NCBI RefSeq assembly: GCF_031877795.1
Contig: NC_133971.1
Coordinates: 7,148,784 to 7,212,783 of the forward strand
Direction: 5' to 3'
Origin: Strix aluco
Taxonomy: Eukaryota > Chordata > Aves > Strigiformes > Strigidae
Length of the DNA stretch: 64,000 bases
The position numbers and the translations under genes were made by a program. Shown here in pieces: positions 13,401 through 25,400 of this stretch (positions within the stretch are counted from its first letter, which is position 1; each line of letters begins with the position of its first letter). The notes under the pieces are model-generated. The model did no database searches. It was not told the DNA's origin and saw nothing but the letters and a program-made list of their open reading frames with translations.

Positions 13401-16400
13401 TTTTGCCTCTTAAAACCTCCATAATATATTCTCAGTGTTGACTAGTCAGTTAACTAGTTGACTAGTCAGTTAACTAGTCAGACTAAGTTAGAGACAAAAC
13501 ACAGTGAAACCATGCAGCATCTGAAAGACTTCCAAATCTAAATTCAAAGAAAAATAAAAAAAACCCACCACTAACCCTGTGATTTTATACGAGATCTAGA
13601 CTTCTTGTACCTTGACACTGGTCCAATAAGCCAGGACACTGAATCTAGACTATCCCTTGCTTCACTACAAAGGGAAGTCATTGACAGTTGAGGATTAGAC
13701 ACAGAAAAATATGGCATTCAACTCAGTGGCCTGATCCAGAAGGTGGTGCATAAAAAAAACCCCACATTATTATATTCATCTAGCAAATGCATATGTGTTT
13801 GGTGTCAAATATTTTTCCCTGGCTCCAGCTACTTTGCATGGATTAGACAGTATAAACCAGCTTTAAAGCTAGCCTAAAGCCACAACAGAGTATTGTCTTC
13901 ACAAAGAAGGCTGGAGAAGTGAGAAGTTTAAGGGACTTTTCTGTGGTGAGAAAAAAGGGGCAATGCATCATGTGAGCACTCAGCTATCAACTGGCATAAT
14001 TTAGGTCAGTTCTTAAACCTGAGACTACAGAGTAACATTCAAACCAGTTTTTCCCTTTCTTCTCTGCTACAGTCAAACGCAAGTTGAGTGAAAATCTTAC
14101 TCAAGACTTGTATTTGGCAATTACACTGAGGCTAATCCTGACTCATGAGCCCAGATTACCCATTTTCCTATCCATAGAGCATGATTTCTACACACAGGGA
14201 CCTCCATGGGTATTTAGATGCTGTCAGTGGCAATGAATGGATACTTGAAACGTACAGTTTCTAATGACTTGATACTTGGAACCCAGCAGAGAAGCCACAG
14301 ACCTGTTCACGCAACCTGTCAAATGTCCTGACAAATCCCTCCTAGCAAGAGCTCAGAATAAGCCAGGCCTTTCTTGGTAAGGATTCTGGAGCACATTCAA
14401 AGGGCAGGAGTCAGTGGGACTAGTATTTCTCAGTGTATCCCAAATAGGCAAAGAACAGAACGTACAAGAAAGCATAACCATTGGGAAGGGGTAGCATTTT
14501 CCTCTCTCTTTCCACAGAACAGAGGAGAAAAGGCCCAATAGTCACAGTGTATCTCTTGACCCTGGAAAAAAAATGCCAGCTTCAGCTGCAAACTAAGTAT
14601 CAAGATCCTGCCTGCCTTTAGCAGCTGTGTCCCCAGTTCAAGGCTACTCAGAAAACTGGGAAAAACAAAGAGAAGGATCAGAAGACATGGCAGGTAAGAT
14701 GGCACTGGATCCACAGATTTTGAGATCAAACCTCAGATATGATGAAACACTGATAAAAAGGCATGCCAAGGGTATGCTGTAGAGTAGCTCTGCTCCCTGA
14801 CTCTTCCTGTAGCTTTTTAAATGAATAATGTGTTCTATAAATTCTCAAATATCTTCCAACATAATGCATCAAGCAGAATATACAGACCTGTGCAGCTAAG
14901 ACACATGCAGCCACTCACTCACTCTGCTCTCCCTACCCCACAGCAGGACAGGGGAGAGAAGAGGAAGAGCAAAAGAGACAGAACGCATGGGTCAAGATAG
15001 TTTAATAATTGGAGGAAAGAGGGGAAAAAAAAGTCCAAAGTTTTGCAAGGGCAGACACTGACCATCTCCCACGAACAGACCAATGCCCAGCGAATCTCTC
15101 AGCAACAGCCACCCTGGAAGACATAATCCCTACACATTTCTTCTTCCTTTACCCCAATTCTTTTGCTGAGCGTGACGTTATATGGCAGGGAATATAACTT
15201 TGGCCAGCTTGGGTCAGCTGTCCAGGCACTGTCCCTTTCCAGACTCTTGCTAACCTCAACCTACTCAATGTGGGGCAGAGTGACAGAGAAAGCCTGGACA
15301 CTGTGCAAGCACAGCTCAGCAAGAGCCAAAACACTGGTGTGTTATCAACACTGTTTTAGCCACAAACCTGAAACGCAAGAGAATTACCTCCCTCCCAGCC
15401 AAAGCCAGGACAAGTCCTTATTTCTTAGAACTCTCTATTTACAGAATGAAGCATGCACTACTGTAACCAGACTGCAGAGGTACCTGTGACAGTTATGTAG
15501 ACAGAGTAGCCTGCTCAAATCTAACAGTCTCCAAACAGCAGCTCCAGTAGAAGCTTGCAGCCCACCACTGCACTATCTTTCTGATTTTTCAAGCCAACTA
15601 CAAAACTATACTTTGTGTTTTGAAATCCTTACTTTTGCATATTTTCTATTAGGTTACAATCATTATTAATAAGACTATTTCTGAATTGAAGACTGGAAGA
15701 ATGTTTGTTAAATTACTACTTTTTATTTTTAAAATAATGCTATTCCATTCTCTACCTGTCTGTCAAAACGTAGTGCTGGATTAGTTCACATGCTGATTAT
15801 GTAAAATCCAGAATGTCTCAAATATTATGATGCCATGGGGAGAAAACCTGGCTTCTTTTTCCATTATACTTTTAGCTTTCTTGTAACCTCACTAATATTT
15901 CTGTGCACATTGGGTTATCCTTCACATACATATAAACAGAAAGAGGTTATACCTGCTTTCTCTGGAAATGCCTTTAGATGTACAGGTGAAACTGCTGGGT
16001 TTGGTCATATTATTTTTTATTGTTTTGTGTCATTACAGATTTAAACACCATTTATGGAGTAGACTCAGCGCTCATGTTCAGCACATGGCCAGTTAGGTAT
16101 CCATCTCCTAATTTTTAGACTCTTGCCTACCAGACTGGAATCAATGACCTGGCATTAGAAATGAATCCAGCCAGCACACTACATGGAGGGAAAGAAGTGG
16201 TCAAGTACATGACAAAGGAAATAAAAAAAAATACATGCTTCTGTAGTACAGCCACAGGATTGGAGGATTTTAGATCTTTAGGTTACTATACAGCTCTCAC
16301 TCAGGTTTAGCAGGAGCAAAGCTGCTAAATGCTGTTCATGCTGAAGAAATTCATGACAGACTGGGATGTACAGTTCAAGTTTTCGGAGACCTTTCAGCAA

Positions 16401-19400
16401 ACCTGTAGTGAATTCACTCTTTGGTTCCAGAACTCACAGGTCACATCCTGGGACTTGGGGCTACCTAACTCTGTTCCTAAATGCACATCTGCATCTTGTA
16501 CTAATGGTTTACATTATTGCTGGCACACATCCTATGAAGGGATAAGTAGTCATGCACAGCCAGCCCCTAAGCCCCTATATTCAGCCTAGGATACACGATT
16601 CAATCTCTGAAGCAGCCATGTAAGACAGATGGAGACTAGAGATCAACAGCTTCAGCCTCGTAGGCACTAAAGAGCAAAACTGGCTGGTCACAAGGATTGA
16701 CTACTCCACTGCAAGGGATTAAGACAGCTATGGACATCCATGTGTCCCATGAAAGACTGGTCTGAAAGTATATAACCCTTGCTGCCCTGCTGCCTGCAAT
16801 GTCAGGACATTATAGGAAGGAGTTGGCCCCTGGGGCTCTACACCACATAATACAAGATCTGTTTCCTTCAGTATGTATTTACTAGACTTGGTATTTGGTA
16901 CTGGTTCCATCGGCAGAGTAGAAAGCCACCTTACATTGCATTGTCTTCACTGCAGTTTGAATCTCCAATATCCACTGTTGCATGGACACCAAATGTCTTC
17001 TCCGTCAAATCCAGCTGCGTGTGGTTTTCAAACTTAATCATGATCCTCTTGGCCCAGAAGAGAATGCAGGGGGTGCCATTAACCGTGACGTTGAGAGGGC
17101 TGTAGTGGCTGTGGGTGAACGGCCTCCAGGATGCTCTTTCCCACTGTCCTTTCCTGCTCAAATTGTAGCTGACAACCTGATTGACCGCATAAAAGATTAG
17201 CATCAGAAGATGTGTATTTCAGGAGTTACTCTCAATCCTACCGGAATACAGGAGGCCAGAACTTGGTGAGCATCTGTGGAGCCAGTTCTCAGTCGTGGCA
17301 GTACTGAACTGAGGAAGCAGAGAAATCCCTGGCTAACCCCTTCCCACCATGGGAATGGCTCCATACAGACCTCTAGCTCCAGCAAAACTGGCCAGAGAGA
17401 CAATATGAGTTATATTTATCCTACTAGGGTAGTATCACTGGGGCAAACCACATTCTCAGCATGGTCCCATCTCACCCCAGCACACTGTAGAGCTGCCCAG
17501 TATAAAAAGTTTAAGCAAAGATAGATGCTCACAAGGTGCTCACCCTAGCAGAAGACTCTCTAGGACACCTGTAAGAATTAATTCAACACAGCAAAGTAGA
17601 CTCAGCTTGGGCCAAGGACACAGCCTACCATGCTGAAAGCACACTAGGCAGCTGTCCAGGTGAAAAAAAAATGTCCAAGTCTACATCTACCTGCAGATAG
17701 TTTGGTTCCTGATGGCTTTAAAATCGGGAAAATGCCTGCTGCCGAACAGGATGGCTCAGTATGGGTCCCTGCCTTCGCAAAATCAGTCATTCACAAGATG
17801 AAACCTGGAGACTGCAGCTTCCATGTCATCTGTAGACATTAGATAAATGCTATCCCTTCTAAGACAAATTTCATAGCAAAAGGAGGACAATTTGGCTGTC
17901 GGGCAATATAATTTGAGACAGTGAGTTAGGGTTCAGAAAGGACTTAAATATCCGTCATTTCCTTATTTAAAACTAAAATTTCCAGAGACCATGTCTTTTC
18001 CATCTACACATATGTCCTCTCTGAATATAACATATACAATGTCTGCATGGCTATTTTGCATGTCATATGATTAAGCAAGTTCAAATCATGTACAAACAAG
18101 AGAGTTGTTTTGAGTCCCAGTCATAAACAGCATCTACCAGGCTCTGGAACGGATACGGTTAAGCCCCAAAGCTTTGTTTTGGCTTAAAGAGAGATTTTGT
18201 TGTTGTTGTTGTTCAGATTAGCGAATCATATCTCCCAGCTCAGACCCTGAAAGACCCCTTTTGATACTTGACCTTACATACGGCGCAAAACTGCTTTAGG
18301 ATTAAAATTAGTAAATACTCACAGGAACAAGCTGAAAGCAAGGTAGGATCATGGTCAGAAAACGTGACACAACAGCCAGCAAAAAACATTGACTATGACT
18401 GTCATTTGTATAAATGGTAACGCTGACTTCTCAGAAGTACAGATGAGAGAGATTTAATCAACAGATTATTTACATTAGATTGCATCACTTGCAGGGTTTT
18501 TGGTAAGGAAGCCTTTTATGTTCAGTTTTTGACAAGACCTACAGGCTGAACTCTGGAAAAACTCCCACCAAATTTAAATAATTGGCAGTTTTGCTTCAGC
18601 TATTCTTTAAGTACCAGGTGATATAAGCAAAATATTGGCTGCAGCAGTCAAATGGCATTGTTCAGCATATGGATGATAGGATCTGGATCTTTCAGTAAGA
18701 CCCTGCACCCAAACCCACTGCCAGTCAGCACCAGTGATGTCAACTGAAGTCTCACCTCACTTCCCAGAAAAGCAGAAGATATCTTGTACAGCAGGTGGTG
18801 AATCAGCACCACATCACAATGATTTAGAGTTTTGTTGGCTGTTTCTTGTAAACAATGTATTATTTAATTCAATAATGCAAATGAAAATATCTAAATGTGC
18901 TATGAAAAAACTTTACAGATTCAGTGCTTCAAACATTACCTGTGTAATTGCTGCTTGATTTACATTAAATTTTGGCTTCACACCACCGTCATAACGTCGA
19001 CCTGCAGAAGAAAGTGAGTTATTAGCCTACAAAGAAAACATGCAATCACTTACAAAAGCATAATCTTGAACGTTCTTATGAAAACAATAATTACCGCTGC
19101 ACAAAATGTGTACTTCAGAATACCTGCTTTTCTTTTGGAAAATATTTGACTTGGTGCGAATATTGCCTTCAATACATGCATTTTCTAGTTTACTTCACCT
19201 TACTCATACAACAAGGTTCCTCTTCTTTTCATTGAACTTCTTCCCACCCTTACTGGGAAGAACTCCAGTGCCCAAAAATAAGAGCATTCAGTCTATACAT
19301 GTATTTATTCGTCCCAAATACACTTAACAAAAGCTTCTTTTTTCTTCATAGAGCAAACTCTATTGTCAAAGGGTGTGTTGAATTGCATGGCAAAAGTGTG

Positions 19401-22400
19401 TTAACTATGGGTGGGAATTTCTTTCCTTGTACTGGCCAGAGATGGGAAGCTGTGACAAATAACCTGACAGCCCAACTGTTTCCCAGGAGAATGAAGTTTC
19501 TCAGATGACAGATCATTTCATGGCCACTCTCACAGCTCCATCTTCAAACATTTAACTCTGTTTTCATTCAATTTAAAAAAAAAAAAAAAAGAGTTAATAT
19601 TTCTTTCTTTCTTCCACATTCTCACTGCATCTCAGAGTCAGTCAGTAAATTATTATTTTAACCAGGCAAATCCTTTAAAGGATATTTGTTAAAGAGGGAT
19701 GTGCTTTAACAAAACATTTGACAGAAGAGTCATAATGCCAACAGAAGAAGCATCTGGGAATGAAGATCCTTTACAGCCACACTAACAGAGCCAGTATCCA
19801 GGGATTCAGCCCACTGAAAGCCTTACCATTTCCTTGCAGAGAATCTTGATCTGAAAATGCACGTGAGCTAGAAGAGAGGAGAAAAACGTTTACTGCACAG
19901 CATCTGGATTTAAAGTCTGCAGCAAGTTTACTGGGGACAGCTCCTATTCCTGCTTAATTCAATAAAACGTTCAAAACGTAACTCAGATCCTTGGCTGGTT
20001 AATGTCACAGGGACAGGGCAAATTAATCCCAAATCGAGTGTACCCAGGATAAAAATGGCTCATTTTCAGAGATCCCTCAGGTGGGTCACCTCCACCAGGC
20101 ATTCTCATATCCTTATCATATTGACTAAAGTCTTCTCTAACCTTCTTGTTCCATGTGACATGAGTTTTGGGTTAGAGACTGAACCAGTTCCAGCCCACAA
20201 GCCAGGGAACAAAAGGATAGCACTGCACCATCCTCAGCCCTCAGTGAGTTTCAGAGGAAACACGCTGAATTCCTCCAGAAGAGAGCAAATGCACTAGGCT
20301 AGTATGCCTTGAGCCCAGATTTACAGCCATCTAAAGATAGTTGAATGGTTCCAAGCGTTCCTAAATCTCATGGAAGTCAGCTGCAAGGTAGGGCATAAGT
20401 GAAGCACATTTCAAGTGACAACTATCAGGCTTGTGAAATTTTCAGCCTTTGATTTCCTTCTTTGGTATGATTTAGGGACAAGTCTTCAGCTGGTGTAAGT
20501 ATGATCTGCCTTCCTGAACTACAGAATCAAGCCCAGCAGATTCACATATATCACCAAAGACCTATAAGATCAAAGTCCAAGAAACCAGGCTCTCCCTTAG
20601 GACCAGACTCCACTCCTTGAGTCACAGGAACACCTTCCTGCCCCCTCCACACCACGGCAGCTTCCTAGGGACCTGCAGCCCCCTACATGGATTGATCTAC
20701 TGATCTGATGACATGTGCCCTCTTCTCAAGCCTGCTGTCAGCACTCCCCAGCCTGTGAACACATCAGCAGCCCCACACTCACAGCCGAGTGTCATCCCAG
20801 AGACTCTGTACACCCTGCCCAGCTTCTGCCCACACAGTGCTTCCAGGTCATAAGCAATGGTGGGGACAGACCTGCCTCACAGCCACTTCACATGGAAATA
20901 CACTTCTATCTTTTCTTGCCTTTTTCTTATCACCTTTCCAATCCACCACAAAATCAAAACACTTGAAAAGATATACACAAAGACTAGCATATAAGGTCTA
21001 GGAGTTAAAACAGTTTTCAGTATTTATGTGTAAATTGTACCATAAGGTATTTGAATTGCAGAGTCAAGCCTTGGACTCGCTGGGGAGCCCTTGAACATCT
21101 GGGTGAACCCTCTCCCCGATGGACTCCCTGGGTAGGAGGATCTGTGCTACCCAACAGGATGTACTGCAGGAGCGATGCCAATGTAATTCCCATTGTGGCA
21201 TCCTTAATGGCAAATAAGAGTCTGAACAATGTAACACCACCAAAGGAGAAACGTGGGATGGCTTAGAGCCTGCCCTGCTTGCTGCCATGCCCTTGCAGCT
21301 CTGGCAGTCAGAGAGTTTGATCACACTGAACCTGGCTTGCCTGAAACCCTTGGTAATGTTACCAGCCTCACCAAAGCACAGATTTCACACTCAATGTCTT
21401 GTTTGCACTTGAGGTTCAGGAGGGCAGGAGGCTCTTCTGATCAGTGTCTCTCCAGTGAGAATGTCCTTTTGCAGGCATACTCTCTGCTGCCACAAATAGA
21501 TCTCTTGTGTCCCCTTGCAAACTCCTCAAACCCAGAAGGCAAAACAGATAAAAGTGAAGCAGAGTCTGTATTCCAGCTTGTCATTTTGCTGACAAACACC
21601 GGGTCTGATGAGCAGCTTTGCTCCAGACCATCAGGCAGGCTGCTCGGTCTCTTCAGCAGCCAGGGCAATAAAGCAGTAGACGGTCTCCAGAGAAAAGGTA
21701 ACACAGCACAAAAAGACTGCGATCTGAGCTGAAAGATCCTTAAAAAGATCTTACGTTCAAAAAAGTTCAATGTAGATAACACTGTTTAAAACCAGTCTGG
21801 CAGCTCTATTTACGTATAGTGAGACCAACTTTCTCCTCAGTCGTAGCTGTTAAATCCCAGTGACTTCAAGAAGGCCATGCACTTTCAGAGTGGGTCCCAC
21901 CTTCACCTTGGTGCCAGGCTTAGTGCTGGGCTGAGGTCTTCAAGCAGCTCAAAGGTCTTGTGCCAACAGCGGCCAGCCTTCAGAAATGAGTGGAAATAAT
22001 CCTTATTTTGTCAGACAGGTAACAAAAGACATGACCAAAATGGACCAAAACTTGTTTTCTTACTCAGGCAAAACTCCCTCTTAGGTTGTTTAATGATTAG
22101 GAACATGGGTTTTGTGATTTGATGCTGCCTTATTTTTCTTTTCTAGTCTTCTTTCATGACAGAATGTGCCTTGAGGCTGGAAAGGGCAATTTTGGGGCAT
22201 TTTTTTCATTATAATAGCTACAAAAATGAGGCACACCAAAAGGAAATTAATGTCAATTATTTAGTTATACAAACTATAGTCATATTTAGTTGTACCTTTA
22301 CATATTTAGTTACGCTTAGTTATAATTTTAGCTCCTCCCTAAATACATAACTAAAAGCTCATAGCCCATTACTCCAGTTTGGAAATCACCATGCTGTAAT

Positions 22401-25400
22401 GTGCAGACTAAAACATTGGGATAAGAAGAGAGTGGTGTAAAATTGTGTGATTCATTTAATTCCCTCACTGGACTTGAAAGGTTTTTATACTGTTCTGGGA
22501 AGAGGAAGGGTTATTTGTGTTTTCATGACTGTCAATTACCAAAAAAAAAAAAAAAATCATTATTTAGCTTCCCATCTGGACTAAGGCTAATACCATGGTC
22601 ATGCCAATTATAACACCTTGAGGAATGCTCATTGATAGGCAACATCAAGCCTTGAGGAGAGCATACAACAAATATATGAGGCATAACTCATTGCGAATGC
22701 CCCCATGGGCTTACATCCTGAGCAGAACAATTATAACCGGCCTCCACACAGCCTGCGGATGCAGGTTGGGAGCTCGTGACAATGCAGTTGGACTCCTCTG
22801 CACCACATGTAAAACCACAGCAACGCGCAGCCATGCTGCTCCAGAAGGAATGTCAAGTTTCTGCTCTCAGCATGAAGATACTCAAATATAGATGAATGTG
22901 CACCACTAATGAAATATTCACAATGTCATGGGAAATGAAGTGGAGAGAGCAACCCAGCAGCCACCGGTAAGTACCACAGTATGACAAATACAATCAGCCA
23001 GATGGCAGGCCCACTTGGGAGGCAGGCGGAAGCATGGGCGTGGAGCAACTCCACCCAGGTACTCCTGCTCGTTACTCTGTTTATTAGCAATGCTGGCTGC
23101 CCTCTTCGCTCCTGCACAGTGCGTGCAGCCCTGTTACAGAAAGGAGAGGGAACTCCATCACGGCAAGGCTTGGAGTCTTTGCTTTGTCTTACTAAAGCCA
23201 GATCGCTATGACACGGACAGTCTATCAGTGGCGTAAGGGGAGGATCGCCTCCCGGTTTCTGAGCAATCATGAGTTAATGTGGATGTTATTGGGTCTGTCA
23301 GCTGCCTGTGACACTCATAACCCTGAGGTGCCCCAGAAGTGTGTGATCTGTGACAGGAATGGATGGACTTCAATAGCGATCCTGCTGTCAAATCAGGCAA
23401 GCTGGAGAATTCACAGGTGATCTCTGGCAGTGAGGCCCTTTTGCCCTCAGCTGGAGTATATTTCATAGACCAAAAACATTGAAAGAAAAAACAGGAAAAT
23501 AACAACCGATTAAAAATATGTATTCTTTTCTGTGTATAAAAATGTTAACTACGTGTATAAGAGACAGGAAACTAGCCAGCCCTAGAGCCTTCTCTACTGC
23601 CTGCAAAACTATCAGCAAACAGTGGTTAGACCTGCAAATCAGTGACAGCAAATAATTTTTAGCACACTGAATTAGAGACTAAACTTTTAAATTTATAATT
23701 TTTTTCAGCCACTCTACCCTAAAACTTGAAATTCAGTTGCACACATGGTATGTGATTTGATGACTAATATTCTTCCTTACCAATTCATAAGTAACTAGCC
23801 CAGATACACCCATATATTGTATGTTTACCATACCAAGTATGTCAGGAACTCACATGAAATTGGATTAGTCCTAATACAAAGCACTGGGATGACTAATCAC
23901 TATGTAAAACCCAATTAAATAAGATTATAAGTATAAAGAAGCGTAAATTCCCTCTTATCAGATGACATTATCCACCTGCATAAGATAACCGAGTCTGGCT
24001 TGTTTGTCTGAAAAAGTTCATACAGACTCCAGCCCTTGAAGACTCTCACGTGAGTAGCCTTTTGTCCACCCAAACGAGCTGTGTGAATAAGCCTGGCACT
24101 CAGCAGTGATCGAGTGTGAAGGCCACAGACAGTTTTCAGGCCATCAGGTTAAGGGAAGCCATATTCACACCACCTTTTACTCTTCATATTGCCGCTCTGA
24201 CAAACTGCATCAGATGACAAAATGCACTCTACTCCAGTATTTCGATTACTGCAGAATGATCAGTCTAATACTAATATTGTCCAGCTGCAGACTGCCTCAC
24301 TGGCTGCTGAACTAGTTTCAATTAATTTATGAAGCATTTAGTTGGAAAATAACATGTGAACTTTCAAACGCACTAAAAACAAAGTTATGATGAAAGGTGA
24401 TCAATGCTTGCTGAGGTCTGGGTAGCAATGAACTGGTTGTTGTCGCAGGGACACTGGTCATAAGTAATTTCAATGAAGTTATTAAAATTACAAATGTGTA
24501 AGCCTGGGAGCTCAGATTCAGGGCAAAAGCTAGTTCCTTCTAAGAAACATCATATCAAAAAATGTTAAGTTCTAAATGTATGTGTTTAAGTTCTACCATT
24601 AAGAAATATCTACAAAGCCCATGACTCCTATAGTTTTTAAATTTTAAGTATTGTGTGTCATATTTTGCTAGCCTCGTGGTTTTTGCCACAGGAAGACAGA
24701 TTTACATAATTATTTTACAATGTACTGATTACTGGGGTTCGATCTGCACTTTAACGGATGTCCGATAAGAACTGGATCAGAATGCCAAGATACTCAAGCT
24801 TTCATTTTTAATATAAAAAATGAAATTGAGCTCATAGAACTTCTAGCAGATTAATGCTGTGCAGGCATGATCCCACCTCCACGGAATGCAAAGGCAAAAT
24901 CCCCATTCAATTCACTGGCATCAAGATCGTAACTTAATTTAATATTTATTGTAATAAAGTTCATGTAACGCTGCTTGTTCTCTCTCAGATTTTGATCTGA
25001 TTGCAGAAGAGTGCAATTATACTAAGAAGACACTAACACATCTGAAAACTGGCAGAGAAGAACAGCAAGCTATTTAAATGAAAACATATTGTAGTATTTA
25101 TTGGTAACTGAGTACCAGATCTCTTAATACAAGCTTAAGCAAATCACCACGTATTCTTCTTGCCTTAAATGCACAGATTTTACTGCCAGCTGTGACCTTC
25201 ATCAGCATATTTGATCTGTGTGTTATTAGTGACTTTGGGGCATGATTCAACTAATACAGTTTAGGCTATTTTCACTTTTGTAATGCTTGGCTCTAGAAAG
25301 TCCTCTCTTTTGGCTCCTTGATTTGGGCTTCCTGTTTATATTTCATTAGAGAATGAAATAGCACCAAAAAATGATAAATCTAAATATACAGTAATTTCAT

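Larger units (their letters stand above)
12747..16934 (-). other. ATP6AP1L: ATP6AP1L intron 4
   Basis: Non-coding 4.2 kb. It contains the palindromic tandem repeat at 13438-13481 and a degenerate LTR at about 14890-15412. No other feature was supported. Confidence 0.6.

Noticed and set aside
22926-23270. Minus-strand open frame with a hydrophobic segment
   Set aside because: It overlaps equally long frames on the plus strand and lacks any recognised motif. Composition effect.
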